From assembly GCF_002951615.1 (NCBI RefSeq), contig NZ_CP019062.1, positions 310,001-374,000 of the forward strand: DNA of 64,000 nt. Direction: 5' to 3'. The number at the start of each line of letters is the position of its first letter. Within the stretch, counting starts at the first letter, position 1. Shown in pieces: positions 39,382 through 51,348 of this stretch. The translations under genes and the position numbers were made by a program. The notes below the pieces were generated by a model. It did not search any database and was not told the origin of the DNA. It saw only the letters and a program-made list of their open reading frames with translations. The DNA is from Rahnella sikkimica (GTDB taxonomy: Bacteria > Pseudomonadota > Gammaproteobacteria > Enterobacterales > Enterobacteriaceae).

Positions 39382-41225
39382 ACTTACTCTATTTAACAAT
39401 TCTGTTCCCGCTGATTGGCTTTATTTTGCTGGCCTTCTCACGCGGTCGCTGGTCTGAAAACACGTCGGCAACGGTGGGCGTGGGTTCCATTGGTCTGGCT
39501 GCACTGACCACTGTTTATGTCGGCATCAACTTCCTCAGCCAGAAAGCGGCGGGCGTTGAAATCTTCAACCAGACATTGTGGAACTGGATGCAGGTCGGAG
39601 ATTTCAACATTTCCGCGACGCTGACGCTCGACGGTTTGTCGATGACCATGCTGTCCGTGGTCACCGGCGTCGGTTTCTTCATCCACATGTTCGCGTCCTG
39701 GTACATGCGCGGTGAAGAAGGCTACTCACGCTTCTTCGCGTACACCAACCTGTTTATCGCCAGCATGGTGATTCTGGTACTGGCAGACAACCTGTTGCTG
39801 ATGTACCTCGGTTGGGAAGGTGTGGGCCTTTGCAGTTACCTGTTGATCGGTTTCTACTACTCCAATCCGGCTAACGGTGCGGCAGCGATGAAAGCATTCA
39901 TCGTGACCCGCGTCGGTGACGTGTTCCTGGCTTTTGCACTGTTCATCCTTTACCGCGAACTGGGTACGCTGAACTTCCGTGAACTGATGGTGCTGGCACC
40001 GCAGAAACTGGCGGTTGGCGACACGGCAATTACCTGGGCAACCCTGATGTTACTGGGTGGCGCAGTGGGTAAATCTGCACAGCTTCCGTTGCAGACCTGG
40101 CTGGCAGATGCCATGGCCGGTCCGACACCGGTTTCCGCGCTGATCCACGCCGCGACCATGGTAACCGCCGGTGTTTACCTGATTGCACGTACTCACGGCC
40201 TGTTCCTGATGGCACCGGAGATTCTGCATCTGGTCGGCATTATTGGTGCGGTGACGCTGGTGCTGGCAGGTTTTGCGGCGCTGGTGCAAACCGACATCAA
40301 ACGCGTTCTTGCCTACTCGACCATGAGCCAGATTGGTTACATGTTCCTGGCGCTGGGCGTTCAGGCGTGGGATGCCGCCATCTTCCACCTGATGACGCAC
40401 GCATTCTTTAAAGCCTTACTGTTCCTTTCTTCCGGTTCGGTCATTCTGGCCTGCCACCACGAACAGAATATCTTCAAGATGGGGGGATTACGTAAATCCA
40501 TTCCGCTTGTTTATATCTGTTTCCTGGTTGGCGGCGCGGCACTTTCCGCCTTACCTATCATCACTGCGGGCTTCTTCAGTAAAGACGAAATCCTCGCAGG
40601 TGCGCTGGCTAACGGCCATCTGAACCTGATGGTTGCCGGTCTGGTGGGGGCGTTTATGACCTCGCTGTACACCTTCCGCATGATCTTCATCGTGTTCCAC
40701 GGCGAAGAGAAAATCAAAGCGCATGCGGGTAAAGGCATCACTCACCACCTGCCGCTGCTGGTGTTACTGGTTCTGTCCACCTTTATTGGCGCGATGATTG
40801 TTCCGCCATTGAAAGGTGTTCTGCCGGAAACCACTGAGCTGGCGCATGGCAGCGTGCTGACCCTGGAAATCACCTCTGGCGTGATTGCGATTGCCGGTAT
40901 CCTGCTGGCGGCTGCCCTGTACCTGGGTAAACGCTCACTGGTTAACAGCATCGCGAAAAGCGCACCGGGCCGGTTCTTCACGACCTGGTGGTTCCATGCC
41001 TGGGGCTTCGACTGGCTGTACGACATGATTTTCGTCAAACCGTATCTGCTGGTGGCGAAACTCCTGCAACGTGACCCGCTGAACTCAATGATGAATTTGC
41101 CTGCGATCTTTGCCCGTTTGGGTAACCGCGGTCTGACATTGAGTGAAAATGGTCAGGTGCGTTGGTATGTCGCGTCAATGGGGCTCGGTGCAGTGATTGT
41201 TCTGGCGCTGCTGCTGGTGATTTAA
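39378..41225 (+). CDS. nuoL: NADH-quinone oxidoreductase subunit L (proton-pumping antiporter-like)
   Basis: NuoL is the distal antiporter-like proton channel of the membrane arm, with the long lateral helix at its C-terminus. The product is 615 aa, close to the 613 of E. coli, with some 16 hydrophobic spans. Characteristic segments are [20 protein letters not shown] (about residues 135-154, with the essential Glu), [20 protein letters not shown] (about 228-247, with the essential Lys) and [18 protein letters not shown] gap of 97 bases leads to nuoM. Confidence 0.97.
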   Translation: MNLLYLTILFPLIGFILLAFSRGRWSENTSATVGVGSIGLAALTTVYVGINFLSQKAAGVEIFNQTLWNWMQVGDFNISATLTLDGLSMTMLSVVTGVGFFIHMFASWYMRGEEGYSRFFAYTNLFIASMVILVLADNLLLMYLGWEGVGLCSYLLIGFYYSNPANGAAAMKAFIVTRVGDVFLAFALFILYRELGTLNFRELMVLAPQKLAVGDTAITWATLMLLGGAVGKSAQLPLQTWLADAMAGPTPVSALIHAATMVTAGVYLIARTHGLFLMAPEILHLVGIIGAVTLVLAGFAALVQTDIKRVLAYSTMSQIGYMFLALGVQAWDAAIFHLMTHAFFKALLFLSSGSVILACHHEQNIFKMGGLRKSIPLVYICFLVGGAALSALPIITAGFFSKDEILAGALANGHLNLMVAGLVGAFMTSLYTFRMIFIVFHGEEKIKAHAGKGITHHLPLLVLLVLSTFIGAMIVPPLKGVLPETTELAHGSVLTLEITSGVIAIAGILLAAALYLGKRSLVNSIAKSAPGRFFTTWWFHAWGFDWLYDMIFVKPYLLVAKLLQRDPLNSMMNLPAIFARLGNRGLTLSENGQVRWYVASMGLGAVIVLALLLVI

Positions 41226-41322
41226 GCCTGCATTACGGGTGTAACTGTCAATGCCGGTCCGTTGGTGTAACGGGCCGGCAAGTGAAATAGCCTTCGGGCA
41301 TAAAAGAAGGGAACGACACGCC

Positions 41323-42852
41323 ATGCTATTACCTTGGCTAATATTTATCCCCTTTATCGGCGGGCTGCTGTGCTGGCAGACTGAGCGCTTTGGGAGCAAA
41401 GTTCCGCGCTGGATCGCGTTAATTGCGATGGGGCTGACGCTGGCTCTTTCCGTGCAATTGTGGTTGCAGGGAGGGTATTCATTAACGACGCCTGCGGGCA
41501 TTCCACAATGGCAGTCCGAATTCTCGGTGCCGTGGATCCCACGTTTTGGCATCAGTTTCCATCTGGCGCTGGACGGTTTGTCCCTGCTGATGGTCGTGCT
41601 GACCGGTCTGCTGGGCGTGCTGGCGATCCTCTGTTCGTGGCGTGAAATCCAGAAATATCAGGGCTTCTTCCACCTGAACCTGCTGTGGATCCTCGGCGGC
41701 GTGATCGGCGTGTTCCTGGCCATCGACCTTTTCCTGTTCTTCTTCTTCTGGGAAATGATGCTGGTGCCGATGTACTTCCTGATTGCCTTGTGGGGTCACA
41801 AAGCATCAGACGGTAAAACGCGTATCAGCGCAGCAACCAAATTCTTCATTTATACGCAGTCCAGTGGTCTGGTGATGTTGATTGCCATCCTCGGACTGGT
41901 GTTCGTGCACTACAACGCCACCGGTGTATGGACATTCAACTATGCCGACCTGCTGAAAACGCCGATGTCGCATAACGTTGAATATCTGCTGATGCTGGGC
42001 TTCTTCATCGCCTTCGCGGTGAAAATGCCGGTTGTGCCTTTGCACGGCTGGTTACCGGATGCTCACAGCCAGGCACCTACCGCCGGTTCCGTTGACTTAG
42101 CGGGTATTTTGCTGAAAACCGCGGCCTACGGGATGTTGCGTTTTTGTCTGCCACTGTTCCCGGAAGCCTCTCATCAGTTCGCGCCGATTGCCATGTGGCT
42201 GGGTGTGATTGGTATCTTCTACGGTGCGTGGATGGCGTTCTGCCAGACCGACATCAAACGTCTGATTGCTTACACCTCGGTTTCGCACATGGGCTTCGTG
42301 CTGATTGCGATTTACACCGGCAGCCAGCTGGCGTACCAGGGCGCAGTGATTCAGATGATTGCACACGGTCTGTCCGCAGCCGGGATGTTCATCATCTGTG
42401 GTCAGCTTTACGAACGTCTGCATACCCGTGATATGCGCCAGATGGGCGGATTGTGGGGACGCATTAAATACCTGCCCGCGTTGTCACTGTTCTTTGCCGT
42501 GGCGACCTTAGGGATGCCGGGTACCGGTAACTTTGTGGGTGAATTCATGATCCTGTTTGGCAGCTTCCCGGTTGTCCCGGTGATCACTGTCATCTCGACC
42601 TTCGGCCTGGTGTTCGCTTCGGTGTACTCCCTGGTGATGATGCAGCGCGCTTACTACGGCAAAGCAAAATCCGACGAGCCGCTGCAAGGCATGACCTCAC
42701 GCGAACTGTCGATCATCCTGTTACTGGTGGTATTACTGGTGGCGCTGGGTCTGTTCCCGCAGCCAATTCTGGATACCTCGGGTGCCGCGATGAGCAACAT
42801 TCAGCACTGGTTCGGGTCTTCAGTTTCCACTATTTCAACGACAAGGCCGTAA
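41323..42852 (+). CDS. nuoM: NADH-quinone oxidoreductase subunit M (proton-pumping antiporter-like)
   Basis: NuoM is the middle antiporter-like channel of the membrane arm. The product is 509 aa, the E. coli length, with about 14 spans. The essential Glu is in LFFFFFWEMMLVPMYFLI (about residues 137-154) and the Lys in FAVKMPVVPLHGWLPDAHSQ (about 231-250). I start it at 41323 (MLLPWLIFIPFIGG), preceded by AGAAGGGAACG; the frame is open further upstream but carries no family sequence. Confidence 0.97.
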   Translation: MLLPWLIFIPFIGGLLCWQTERFGSKVPRWIALIAMGLTLALSVQLWLQGGYSLTTPAGIPQWQSEFSVPWIPRFGISFHLALDGLSLLMVVLTGLLGVLAILCSWREIQKYQGFFHLNLLWILGGVIGVFLAIDLFLFFFFWEMMLVPMYFLIALWGHKASDGKTRISAATKFFIYTQSSGLVMLIAILGLVFVHYNATGVWTFNYADLLKTPMSHNVEYLLMLGFFIAFAVKMPVVPLHGWLPDAHSQAPTAGSVDLAGILLKTAAYGMLRFCLPLFPEASHQFAPIAMWLGVIGIFYGAWMAFCQTDIKRLIAYTSVSHMGFVLIAIYTGSQLAYQGAVIQMIAHGLSAAGMFIICGQLYERLHTRDMRQMGGLWGRIKYLPALSLFFAVATLGMPGTGNFVGEFMILFGSFPVVPVITVISTFGLVFASVYSLVMMQRAYYGKAKSDEPLQGMTSRELSIILLLVVLLVALGLFPQPILDTSGAAMSNIQHWFGSSVSTISTTRP

Positions 42853-42858
42853 CTCGCC

Positions 42859-44319
42859 ATGACATTTACACTTCAAAATCTGATCGCACTGTTACCGCTG
42901 ATGATCGTCGGATTGACGGTGGTGGTGGTGATGCTGTCCATTGCGTGGCGACGCGACCATTTTCTCAATGCCACACTGACAGTCATCGGGCTGAACGTTG
43001 CCTTACTTTCCCTTTACTACGTTGGGCAGGTCGGGCCGCAGGATGTCACACCGCTGCTGCGTGTTGACGGTTATTCGATGTTCTACATCGGGCTGGTGTT
43101 GCTGGCGAGTCTGGCAACCAGTACGTTTGCTTACCCGTGGCTGGCCGGTTATCCGGACAACCGTGAAGAGTTCTACCTGTTAGTACTCATCGCGGCCATG
43201 GGCGGCATTCTGCTGGCCTGCTCTAACCATCTGGCGTCAATGTTCCTGGGGATCGAACTGATTTCCCTGCCATTGTTTGGCCTGATCGGTTACGCCTATC
43301 GCCAGAAACGTTCGCTCGAAGCCGCCATCAAATACATGCTGCTGTCTGCGGCTGCTTCTTCATTCCTGCTGTTCGGTATGGCGCTGCTTTACGCACAATC
43401 CGGTGATTTGTCCTTCGTATCCTTGGGCAAAAATCTGGGCGACGGACAGATGCTGCATCAGCCGCTGCTGATGGCCGGTCTGGGCATGATGATTGTTGGT
43501 CTGGGCTTCAAACTGTCACTGGTTCCTTTCCACCTGTGGACACCGGACGTGTATCAGGGCGCACCGGCACCGGTTTCGACTTTCCTGGCGACTGCCAGCA
43601 AAATCGCTATCTTTGCCGTGGTTATGCGTTTATTCCTGTACGCACCGGTGGCTGACAGCGAGGCCATCCGCATCGTTCTGGGCATTATCGCCTTCTGTTC
43701 GATTCTGGTCGGTAACCTGATGGCGATCAGCCAGAGCAACATCAAGCGTCTGCTCGGTTACTCGTCAATCGCTCACCTGGGCTATCTGCTGGTGGCGCTG
43801 ATTGCCGTGCAAACGCATCAGTTGTCGATGGAAACTGTCGGTGTGTATCTGGCCGGTTACCTGTTCAGCAGCCTCGGCGCGTTTGGCGTGGTCAGCCTGA
43901 TGTCCAGCCCGTATAAAGGCCCGGACGCTGAATCGCTGTTCTCCTACCGTGGCCTGTTCTGGCACAAACCGATTTTGTCAGCGGTGATGACCGTGATGAT
44001 GCTGTCACTGGCCGGTATCCCGATGACGCTCGGCTTTATCGGTAAGTTCTATGTGATTGCGACCGGCGTGACCGCGCATCTGTGGTGGCTGACCGGCGCT
44101 GTGGTTGTCGGTTCTGCGATTGGTCTTTACTACTACCTGCGCGTGACCGTGAGCCTGTATCTCAGCGCGCCGGAAACGCTGGTCCGTGACACCCCGAACA
44201 ACTGGGCGTTAACGGCAGGCGGCGTGGTGGTGCTGATTTCCGCGATTCTGGTGTTGTTGCTGGGTATCTTCCCGCAACCGCTGATTTCGCTGGTGCAGAT
44301 GGCCCAACCGATGCTCTGA
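42859..44319 (+). CDS. nuoN: NADH-quinone oxidoreductase subunit N (proton-pumping antiporter-like)
   Basis: NuoN is the antiporter-like channel nearest the quinone module. The product is 486 aa, one residue from E. coli, with about 14 spans. It has [20 protein letters not shown] (about residues 131-150), [20 protein letters not shown] (about 215-234) and [20 protein letters not shown]. It is the last nuo gene and is followed by a strong terminator. Confidence 0.97.
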   Translation: MTFTLQNLIALLPLMIVGLTVVVVMLSIAWRRDHFLNATLTVIGLNVALLSLYYVGQVGPQDVTPLLRVDGYSMFYIGLVLLASLATSTFAYPWLAGYPDNREEFYLLVLIAAMGGILLACSNHLASMFLGIELISLPLFGLIGYAYRQKRSLEAAIKYMLLSAAASSFLLFGMALLYAQSGDLSFVSLGKNLGDGQMLHQPLLMAGLGMMIVGLGFKLSLVPFHLWTPDVYQGAPAPVSTFLATASKIAIFAVVMRLFLYAPVADSEAIRIVLGIIAFCSILVGNLMAISQSNIKRLLGYSSIAHLGYLLVALIAVQTHQLSMETVGVYLAGYLFSSLGAFGVVSLMSSPYKGPDAESLFSYRGLFWHKPILSAVMTVMMLSLAGIPMTLGFIGKFYVIATGVTAHLWWLTGAVVVGSAIGLYYYLRVTVSLYLSAPETLVRDTPNNWALTAGGVVVLISAILVLLLGIFPQPLISLVQMAQPML

Positions 44320-44341
44320 CAGCCCGTGCGATAAACGACGA

Positions 44342-44366
44342 AGCCGCTCACCTGAGCGGCTTTTTT
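44342..44366 (+). terminator. Terminator of the nuo operon
   Basis: AGCCGCTC (44342-44349), short loop, GAGCGGCT (44354-44361), then a run of T to 44366. It lies 22 bases past the nuoN stop. Confidence 0.93.
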
Positions 44367-44512
44367 AATCGAAAAGCTTTAATTATGTGATGCAAATCAC
44401 ATTTATATGTACGTTCAGCTAATCATTACATCAATTTTGTGATCTTCCCCATTCCATTCTTCCCATCAATGCGTAAACTGCGCGCTTGTTCAAATTTGTG
44501 CAGGTTTTAAAC

Positions 44513-45028
44513 ATGAATGTTTTAGTGATGATCGCAATCACCACCGGGATCCTCTCCGGTCTCTGGGGCTGGGTCGCTGTCAGTCTGGGTTTGATTGGCT
44601 GGGCAGGTTTCCTGGGCTGCACGGCGTACTTCGCCTGCCCGCAGGGCGGATTGCGCGGACTCGTGATCAGCACGCTGACCTGCATGAGCGGCGTCTTCTG
44701 GGCAGTCGTCATTATTGCGGGCAGCGCGATGCGTCCGGAACTGAGCATTCTCGGTTATATGCTGACCGGCGTTGTTGCTTTCCTCATGTGTATTCAGGCC
44801 TGGCAGCAATGGCTGGCTTTTGTGCCGGGCACCTTTATCGGCGCGTGTGCGACATTTGCCGCGCAGGGCGACTGGCGTCAGGTGGTGCTCTCGCTGCTGA
44901 TCGGGCTAGTATTCGGTTATGCGATGAAAAACAGTGGATTATGGCTGGCAAAAGAGCGTGAAAAATCGCGTGCGCAGCCGGAAAAAACCGCTGTTTTTAC
45001 GAAAACCAAAGGGTCAGAAGGTTCTTAA
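44513..45028 (+). CDS. DUF1097 inner-membrane protein (YcdZ-like)
   Basis: This 171 aa protein has about five hydrophobic spans. It resembles E. coli YcdZ: ITTGILSGLWGWVAVSLGLI near the start, WAGFLGCTAYFACPQGG (about residues 28-44), FVPGTFIGACATFAAQGDW and GYAMKNSGLWLA at the end of the membrane part. The charged tail (about 150-171) is cytoplasmic or periplasmic. The function is unknown. I use the ATG at 44513 because MNVLVMIAITTG is the family start. It stands alone between the nuo terminator and elaB. Confidence 0.82.
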   Translation: MNVLVMIAITTGILSGLWGWVAVSLGLIGWAGFLGCTAYFACPQGGLRGLVISTLTCMSGVFWAVVIIAGSAMRPELSILGYMLTGVVAFLMCIQAWQQWLAFVPGTFIGACATFAAQGDWRQVVLSLLIGLVFGYAMKNSGLWLAKEREKSRAQPEKTAVFTKTKGSEGS

Positions 45029-45132
45029 AACCTCCGGTTTTACGGCAGTTTATGCGGATCCGGCGGGCATTTATTCCCATTCTGCGCTAGGGTTATAAGC
45101 AGTGTGAACTTTCACCTCATAAGGAGATAACC

Positions 45133-45441
45133 ATGGCTGACCAATTTGAGACACAGCAGAACTCGTTAGATGACGATTTGCGTATGCTGACTGAAACGCT
45201 GGAAGAAGTGCTGAAATCTTCCGGTGATAAAGCTGATGAGAAGTATGTTCAAATCAAAGCCCGTGCGGAGAATGCACTCAAAGACATCAAATCACGCATC
45301 GATCCGCAGGCTCGCTCTTATTGTAAAAAAGCCCGCGTCGTTGCAGAACAAACTGACAGCTATGTGCGCGAAAACCCATGGCACGGCGTCGGTGTTGGCG
45401 CGGCCGTAGGTCTGGTGGTTGGCCTCCTTCTGCGTCGCTAA
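45133..45441 (+). CDS. elaB: ElaB, ribosome-associated tail-anchored stress protein (DUF883)
   Basis: This 102 aa protein is a DUF883 member related to ElaB/YgaM/YqjD. The first 75 residues are charged and helical (DDDLRMLTETLEEVLKSSGD), and the C-terminal HGVGVGAAVGLVVGLLLRR is a single membrane anchor. In E. coli such proteins accumulate in stationary phase and associate with ribosomes at the inner membrane. A strong AAGGAGATAACC site precedes the ATG. Confidence 0.9.
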   Translation: MADQFETQQNSLDDDLRMLTETLEEVLKSSGDKADEKYVQIKARAENALKDIKSRIDPQARSYCKKARVVAEQTDSYVRENPWHGVGVGAAVGLVVGLLLRR

Positions 45442-45449
45442 TCCCGCCG

Positions 45450-45477
45450 AGCAGGAGCGGTTCTCGCTGCTCCTGCT
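45450..45477 (+). terminator. Hairpin after elaB
   Basis: AGCAGGAGC (45450-45458) pairs with GCTCCTGCT (45469-45477); 10-base loop. It is only eight bases past the stop and lacks a clear T-run, so it may protect the 3' end of the mRNA rather than terminate. Confidence 0.5.
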
Positions 45478-45671
45478 GCCTCACGTTTGATTACTCCTTT
45501 CCCTCCTCCTATACTCCCTCTTAGCTAACATCACTCACTTCAGCTTGATCTGTCGCATATTTTCATTTTTCGTATCACCGCATAATTCATCCGTAATTGA
45601 TCCAACCCGTTTTTTGATCCAGAAGGGTATTTCTGCCCGTCACAAAACATCCGGTATGGCCCGAGGTAGCG

Positions 45672-47012
45672 GTGAAACAAATATCAGCCATCATTGAACA
45701 GCTTGATACAGCGCTCGCAGGCGAATGGCCTGATACCGCGGGTATCCGGCAGTTCAGTTATTCCCTGCAAAAACAGCCTGACACCGGCCTGCTTGAATGG
45801 TTGTCCGCACAACCGTGCTATCCCAAATTCTACTGGCAGCAGCGCGATGGCAATGAAGAAGCCGCCGTGTGTGGCGATGTCTGCGCATTTGGCAACATGT
45901 CGCAGGCGCAGGCTTTTATTCGCGAGCATCAGGATGTTCCCGATTTACATCTCTGGGGGCTAAACGCGTTCAACGCAGACAATGATGACGCCGACTTTGC
46001 CGCCAACGCACTCTTCCTGCCACGCATTGAACTCTGCCGTAAAGGCACGACCTACTGGCTGCGCTGTACCGTTTTCAGTAGCCGTTCATTGCGTGATGAA
46101 GCGCGCCGCACCCGTCTGTTCCTGCGCTCGCTGGTCGCCAGCCGGGATTTACCGCCGATCGCATCCCGCGTCATACAGCACCAGCATCTGCCCGCTCAGC
46201 CGCAGTGGAACGAACTGATTTCACAGGCGCTGACCTGCATTGAACAGCAGCAATTCGACAAAGTCGTTCTCGCCCGCAAAACTACCTTAACGCTCAGCCA
46301 GCCGCTGAACGCCTGCGCTTTTCTAGCCGCCAGCCGCGAAGTGAATCATCACTGCTACCACTTCATGCTGGCGTTTACACCGCAGCAGGCTTTTTTGGGC
46401 TCCAGCCCGGAACGTCTCTTCCTGCGCGACCATACTGAATTATTCACAGAAGCGCTGGCAGGCACTGTCGCCAATCATCCTGATGATGATGAAGCACAAG
46501 CACTGGGCGAATGGCTGCTCAATGACGGCAAAAATCAGCGCGAGAATCTGCTGGTGGTTGATGATATTTGCCAGCGTTTGCAGGGCGGGGCGCATTCTCT
46601 GGATGTGATGCCCGCTGAGATTTTGCGGTTGCGTAAAGTCCAGCATTTGCGCCGCAGCATTCACGGCGAACTCGCCGAAGCTGATGACGCCGGATGCCTG
46701 CAACGCCTGCAACCGACAGCGGCGGTGGCCGGCTTACCGCGTCAGGCGGCGCGTGAATTTATTGCCCGTTATGAGCCTTTTGACCGCCAGTGGTACGCCG
46801 GTTCTGCCGGATATCTCAGCACCGAACAAAGTGAATTTACCGTGGCATTACGTTCTGCAGCGGTAAAAGGATATCAGCTGGAACTTTACGCCGGGGCGGG
46901 GATTGTCGCCGGTTCAGACGCTGCACAGGAATGGCAGGAAATCGAAAACAAAGCCGCAGGGTTGCGGACTTTGTTGGAAGAGCATTACACGCCTGCCGTT
47001 CAGGCCGGATAA
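45672..47012 (+). CDS. menF: Isochorismate synthase MenF
   Basis: MenF turns chorismate into isochorismate, the first step of menaquinone synthesis. The product is 446 aa. Chorismate-binding enzyme motifs are seen in [16 protein letters not shown] (about residues 194-209), [27 protein letters not shown] and the C-terminal [18 protein letters not shown]. It starts at GTG 45672 with GAGG five bases upstream, giving [11 protein letters not shown]. menD follows 23 bases later. Confidence 0.94.
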   Translation: MKQISAIIEQLDTALAGEWPDTAGIRQFSYSLQKQPDTGLLEWLSAQPCYPKFYWQQRDGNEEAAVCGDVCAFGNMSQAQAFIREHQDVPDLHLWGLNAFNADNDDADFAANALFLPRIELCRKGTTYWLRCTVFSSRSLRDEARRTRLFLRSLVASRDLPPIASRVIQHQHLPAQPQWNELISQALTCIEQQQFDKVVLARKTTLTLSQPLNACAFLAASREVNHHCYHFMLAFTPQQAFLGSSPERLFLRDHTELFTEALAGTVANHPDDDEAQALGEWLLNDGKNQRENLLVVDDICQRLQGGAHSLDVMPAEILRLRKVQHLRRSIHGELAEADDAGCLQRLQPTAAVAGLPRQAAREFIARYEPFDRQWYAGSAGYLSTEQSEFTVALRSAAVKGYQLELYAGAGIVAGSDAAQEWQEIENKAAGLRTLLEEHYTPAVQAG

Positions 47013-47035
47013 TCCTTTGCCGGAGTGAGTCGAAC

Positions 47036-48709
47036 ATGTCTGTTGCCGTTTTTAACCGTCGCTGGGCGACGCTGATACTTGAAGCACTGACCCGCCATCA
47101 GGTGCAGCACGTCTGTATTGCTCCCGGCTCACGTTCCACGCCGCTGACCCTTGCGGCCGCGGCGCATCCGCACCTTATCTGCCATACCCATTTCGATGAA
47201 CGCGGTCTTGGCCATCTGGCGCTCGGTCTGGCAAAAGCCAGCGGGCAACGTGTGGCAGTGATTGTGACGTCCGGCACCGCCGTCGCGAATCTCTATCCGG
47301 CGCTGATTGAAGCCGGGCTGACCGGTGAAAAACTGGTGTTGCTCACCGCCGATCGTCCGGCCGAACTCATCGACTGCGGCGCGAATCAGGCTATCCGCCA
47401 GACCGGCATGTTTGCCAGTCATCCCGTTGAAACACTGGATTTACCGCGCCCGACGCCGGAAATCAGCGCCCGCTGGCTGGTGTCGGCGCTCGATAACGCG
47501 CTGGCGCAGCAAACGCACGGCGCTGTGCATGTGAACTGCCCGTTTGCCGAGCCGCTGTATAGCGAAGATAACGGCGAACATCAGGACTGGCTGCAAACGC
47601 TGGGCGACTGGTGGCAGGGAACTCAGCCCTGGCTGACGTATCCGCCGGTGCAACATCCGGCGGTACAGCCCGACTGGTTTTCATGGCGGCAAAAGCGCGG
47701 CGTGATTATCGCCGGCCGCATTTCTGCCGGCGAAAGCGAACTGCTGGCGCAATGGGCGGAACAACTTGGCTGGCCGCTGGTCAGCGACGTTCAGGCATCG
47801 ACCGGCAATCCGTTGCCGTGCGCAGATTTGTGGCTGGCGTCACCGCAGGCGCAGGGTGTGCTGGCGTCTGCGCAACTGGTGATGCAGTTTGGCGGCGGGC
47901 TGACGGGTAAACGCTTACTGCAATGGCAGGCCGCGTGCCAGCCGGAGGAATACTGGCTGATTGACGCCTTGCCCGGCAGGCAGGATCCGGCGCAGCACCG
48001 TGGCCGCCGTATTCAGGCCAACGTCGCTGAGTGGCTTCTGGCGCACCCCGCGCAGCCTCAGCCGGACTGGGCTGAAGAGCTGGAACAGTGTTCCCAGCGT
48101 GCGTTAAACTCCGTGGAAAACCGTCTGGAAGGCACCTTTGGCGAAGCCGCTGCGGCGTGGCTGCTGCCTGCTTTATTGCCGGAGCACGGCCAGCTTTTCC
48201 TCGGCAACAGCCTGATTGTCCGTCTTGTGGATGCTTTCGCGCAGTTGCCTGCCGGTTATCCGGTTTTCGCCAACCGCGGTGCCAGCGGAATTGACGGCCT
48301 GCTCTCGACCGCCGCCGGTGTCCAGCGCGCAACCTGCAAACCCACGCTGGTGCTTCTCGGCGATATCTCCGCACTTTACGATTTAAACGCACTGGCGCTG
48401 ATGCGTCAGTGTTCTGCACCCACGGTCATCATCGTGGTGAACAATAACGGCGGGCAGATTTTCTCTCTGTTGCCGACGCCTGAGGCCGAGCGTCAGCGTT
48501 TTTACTGCATGCCGCAGAATGTCGAATTCAGCCATGCGGCTGCGATGTTTGGTCTGGATTACGCCTGTCCGGATTCTATGAGCGCATTGCGAGAAGCCGT
48601 CAGACAATGCTGGCAGCATGGCGGCGTAAAACTGATCGAGCTGAAAGTCAGTGAAACGGAAGGCGCGGAGTGTCTGCGCGATTTAGTCAGCGAGGTCAGC
48701 GCATCATGA
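47036..48709 (+). CDS. menD: SEPHCHC synthase MenD
   Basis: MenD is a thiamine-diphosphate enzyme that joins isochorismate and 2-oxoglutarate to give SEPHCHC. The product is 557 aa. The N-terminal [19 protein letters not shown] and [15 protein letters not shown] (with the activating Glu) are conserved, as are [18 protein letters not shown] and the TPP/Mg motif [17 protein letters not shown] in the C-terminal third. I use the ATG at 47036 after GGAGTGAG; the frame upstream overlaps menF and has no family match. It overlaps menH by ATGA. Confidence 0.95.
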   Translation: MSVAVFNRRWATLILEALTRHQVQHVCIAPGSRSTPLTLAAAAHPHLICHTHFDERGLGHLALGLAKASGQRVAVIVTSGTAVANLYPALIEAGLTGEKLVLLTADRPAELIDCGANQAIRQTGMFASHPVETLDLPRPTPEISARWLVSALDNALAQQTHGAVHVNCPFAEPLYSEDNGEHQDWLQTLGDWWQGTQPWLTYPPVQHPAVQPDWFSWRQKRGVIIAGRISAGESELLAQWAEQLGWPLVSDVQASTGNPLPCADLWLASPQAQGVLASAQLVMQFGGGLTGKRLLQWQAACQPEEYWLIDALPGRQDPAQHRGRRIQANVAEWLLAHPAQPQPDWAEELEQCSQRALNSVENRLEGTFGEAAAAWLLPALLPEHGQLFLGNSLIVRLVDAFAQLPAGYPVFANRGASGIDGLLSTAAGVQRATCKPTLVLLGDISALYDLNALALMRQCSAPTVIIVVNNNGGQIFSLLPTPEAERQRFYCMPQNVEFSHAAAMFGLDYACPDSMSALREAVRQCWQHGGVKLIELKVSETEGAECLRDLVSEVSAS

Positions 48710-49503
48710 CGCTGGCCTGCACCCGGCTCAACAGTGAAGCCCAGGGGCGTCCGTGGCTGGTCTTTCTCCACGGTCTGTTAGGCAGCGCCAAAGACTGGCA
48801 GCCGCTGTTGCCTTCACTGACCGGATGGCCGTGCTTACTGTTGGATTTACCGGGGCACGGGCGTTCCGCCGCGATTACCGCCGCCGGTTTTGCCGACGTC
48901 AGCCAGTTGCTGACCGACACGCTGAATGCGCAGGGCATTACGGCTTACTGGCTGATCGGCTATTCGCTGGGCGGACGCATCAGCCTGTATCACGCCTGTC
49001 ACGGTGACAGGTCCGGCTTACAGGGCGTGCTGGTGGAAGGCGCGCATCCTGGGCTGACCTGTCAGGCGGAACGCACACAACGCCGTCATCACGATCAGCA
49101 ATGGGCCGCCCGTTTTACGAAGCAATCCTGGCTACAAACGCTCGCCAGCTGGTATCAGCAGCCGGTGTTTTCCAGCCTGACGGACGAACAGCGCGCGGAG
49201 CTGGTTTTATTGCGTCGGGGCAATAATCCCCGCGCCGTTGCCGCGATGCTGGCCTCCACGTCGTTGTCGGTGCAGCCGGATTTGCGCCCGGAATTGCATT
49301 TGCTTGCCTGCCCGCTGGCGTGGCTGTGTGGCAGCGCCGACACCAAATTTATCCCTCTCGCACAGCAGTCCGGTTTCGAACTGCGTACCGTCGCCAATGC
49401 CGGGCATAACGCCCATCGTGACAATCCGGCGGAATTTGCCCGTCAGGCGCTGGCGTTCATTAATTCACCTGTCTTAAAGGAAGTTGAGCATGATTTATCC
49501 TGA
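48706..49503 (+). CDS. menH: SHCHC synthase MenH
   Basis: MenH is an alpha/beta-hydrolase-fold lyase that removes pyruvate from SEPHCHC to form SHCHC. The product is 265 aa, somewhat longer than the 252 of E. coli. It shows [20 protein letters not shown] (about residues 16-35), the nucleophile elbow GYSLGGR (about 85-91), VEGAHPGL and the final His in [10 protein letters not shown]. The ATG overlaps the menD stop; its end overlaps the menB start by 14 bases in another frame. Confidence 0.93.
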   Translation: MTLACTRLNSEAQGRPWLVFLHGLLGSAKDWQPLLPSLTGWPCLLLDLPGHGRSAAITAAGFADVSQLLTDTLNAQGITAYWLIGYSLGGRISLYHACHGDRSGLQGVLVEGAHPGLTCQAERTQRRHHDQQWAARFTKQSWLQTLASWYQQPVFSSLTDEQRAELVLLRRGNNPRAVAAMLASTSLSVQPDLRPELHLLACPLAWLCGSADTKFIPLAQQSGFELRTVANAGHNAHRDNPAEFARQALAFINSPVLKEVEHDLS

Positions 49504-50347
49504 TGAAAAAGAACTCTATGCGCCGGTTGAATGGCGCGACTGTACCGGCGAATTTGAAGATATCCGTTATCACAAATCGCTCGATGGCATCGCCAAAATC
49601 ACCATTAACCGTCCGCAGGTGCGTAATGCGTTTCGCCCGCTGACTGTCAAAGAAATGATCCGTGCGCTGGACGATGCCCGTAATGACGAAGGTATCGGCG
49701 TGATCGTGCTGACCGGCGAAGGCGATAAAGCCTTCTGCGCGGGCGGCGACCAGAAAGTTCGCGGCGATTACGGCGGTTATCAGGATGCCAGCGGCGTTCA
49801 CCACCTGAACGTGCTGGATTTCCAGCGCCAGATCCGCACCTGCCCGAAACCGGTTGTGGCGATGGTGGCCGGTTATTCCATTGGCGGCGGGCACGTTCTG
49901 CATATGATGTGCGACCTGACAGTTGCTGCCGATAACGCCATCTTTGGCCAGACCGGCCCGAAAGTGGGTTCCTTCGACGGCGGCTGGGGGGCTTCTTACA
50001 TGGCGCGCATCGTCGGCCAGAAAAAAGCCCGCGAAATCTGGTTCCTGTGCCGTCAGTACGACGCCAAATCCGCGCTGGAAATGGGTCTGGTCAATACCGT
50101 GGTTCCGCTGGCGGATCTGGAAAAAGAAACCGTGCGCTGGTGTCGTGAAATGCTGGAAAACAGCCCGATGGCGCTGCGCTGCCTGAAAGCCGCACTGAAT
50201 GCAGACTGCGACGGTCAGGCCGGGTTGCAGGAACTGGCGGGTAACGCCACCATGTTGTTCTATATGACCGACGAAGGTCAGGAAGGCCGCAACGCGTTTA
50301 ATGAAAAACGCCAGCCGGACTTCAGCAAATTTAAGCGTAATCCGTAA
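49490..50347 (+). CDS. menB: 1,4-Dihydroxy-2-naphthoyl-CoA synthase MenB
   Basis: MenB is a crotonase-fold enzyme that closes the second ring of menaquinone from o-succinylbenzoyl-CoA. The product is 285 aa, the E. coli length. It has [36 protein letters not shown] (oxyanion-hole region), [17 protein letters not shown] and [20 protein letters not shown]. The ATG at 49490 follows AAGGAAG and gives the known start [12 protein letters not shown]; a TTG six bases upstream would add only two residues. Confidence 0.97.
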   Translation: MIYPDEKELYAPVEWRDCTGEFEDIRYHKSLDGIAKITINRPQVRNAFRPLTVKEMIRALDDARNDEGIGVIVLTGEGDKAFCAGGDQKVRGDYGGYQDASGVHHLNVLDFQRQIRTCPKPVVAMVAGYSIGGGHVLHMMCDLTVAADNAIFGQTGPKVGSFDGGWGASYMARIVGQKKAREIWFLCRQYDAKSALEMGLVNTVVPLADLEKETVRWCREMLENSPMALRCLKAALNADCDGQAGLQELAGNATMLFYMTDEGQEGRNAFNEKRQPDFSKFKRNP

Positions 50348-51348
50348 TGCGCCGCGCCACGGTGTACCGGTATAGCCTGCCGATGGAGGCGGGCGTGGTG
50401 CTGCGCAATCAGCGTCTGAAAACACGTGACGGTTTGCTGGTATCCCTGTGGCAGGACGATAAAACCGGCTGGGGCGAAATTGCGCCGCTGCCCGGTTTTA
50501 GTCAGGAAGCGTTGCCGCAGGCGCAGGATGCCGTTCAGCACGGACTGAGCCAGTGGGTGCAGGGCGCATCGCTGACGGCGGTGGCCTCAGCGTTCAGCAG
50601 TTTGCCTTCCGTGGCGTTCGGCCTGAGCTGCGCCGACGCGGAATTGCGCGGTGAATTGCCGGAAGTTATGAGTTTGCGCTGTGCGCCGTTGTGCCACGGT
50701 GATCCGAACGAACTGTATGCGCGTCTGGGCGAATTGCCGGGTGATTTGTTTGGCAAGAAAGTGGCCAAAGTGAAAGTCGGGTTGTACGAATCGGTGGGCG
50801 ACGGGCTGAATGTCAGCATGTTGCTGGACGCGTTGCCGGAGCTGCATTTACGCCTCGACGCCAACCGCAGCTGGACGCCGGTCAAAGCCGAAGGGTTTGC
50901 CCGTCACGTCGCACCACAGCTGCGTTCGCGCATTGCGTTTATCGAAGAACCTTGCCTGACGCGTGAACAATCCCGCGATTTCTCCCGCACTACGGGCATC
51001 AGGATTGCCTGGGATGAAAGCGTGCGCGAGCCGGGTTTTACCGTTCAGGTTGAGCCGGGTCTGGCGGCGATCATCATCAAACCTACGCTGACGGGAAGCC
51101 TGTTGCGCTGCCGGCAGCTGATAGCGCAGGCTCACGCGGCGGGGCTGGAAGCGGTCATCAGTTCGTCTATTGAATCCAGTCTCGCGCTGACCCAGTTGGC
51201 GCGTATCGCGCAATGGCTGACGCCGGACGCCGTGCCGGGGCTCGATACGCTGGATCTGATGCAGACGCAACTCATCCGGCAATGGCCGGGTTCCGCATTG
51301 CCGCTGACGGATGTTTCTCAACTGGATATTGTATGGCAGAGCAAATGA
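50347..51348 (+). CDS. menC: o-Succinylbenzoate synthase MenC
   Basis: MenC is an enolase-superfamily dehydratase that converts SHCHC to o-succinylbenzoate. The product is 333 aa. The catalytic Lys is in [11 protein letters not shown] (about residues 138-148), and metal ligands are in [17 protein letters not shown] and IAWDESVRE. The second Lys is in [12 protein letters not shown]. The ATG shares one base with the menB stop, and the end overlaps menE by ATGA. Confidence 0.94.
   Translation: MRRATVYRYSLPMEAGVVLRNQRLKTRDGLLVSLWQDDKTGWGEIAPLPGFSQEALPQAQDAVQHGLSQWVQGASLTAVASAFSSLPSVAFGLSCADAELRGELPEVMSLRCAPLCHGDPNELYARLGELPGDLFGKKVAKVKVGLYESVGDGLNVSMLLDALPELHLRLDANRSWTPVKAEGFARHVAPQLRSRIAFIEEPCLTREQSRDFSRTTGIRIAWDESVREPGFTVQVEPGLAAIIIKPTLTGSLLRCRQLIAQAHAAGLEAVISSSIESSLALTQLARIAQWLTPDAVPGLDTLDLMQTQLIRQWPGSALPLTDVSQLDIVWQSK

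Noticed and set aside
49460..50425. Long antisense frame opposite menB (321 aa)
   Set aside because: Covers the whole of menB and the gene junctions; Phe/His/Arg-rich shadow translation without any motif.
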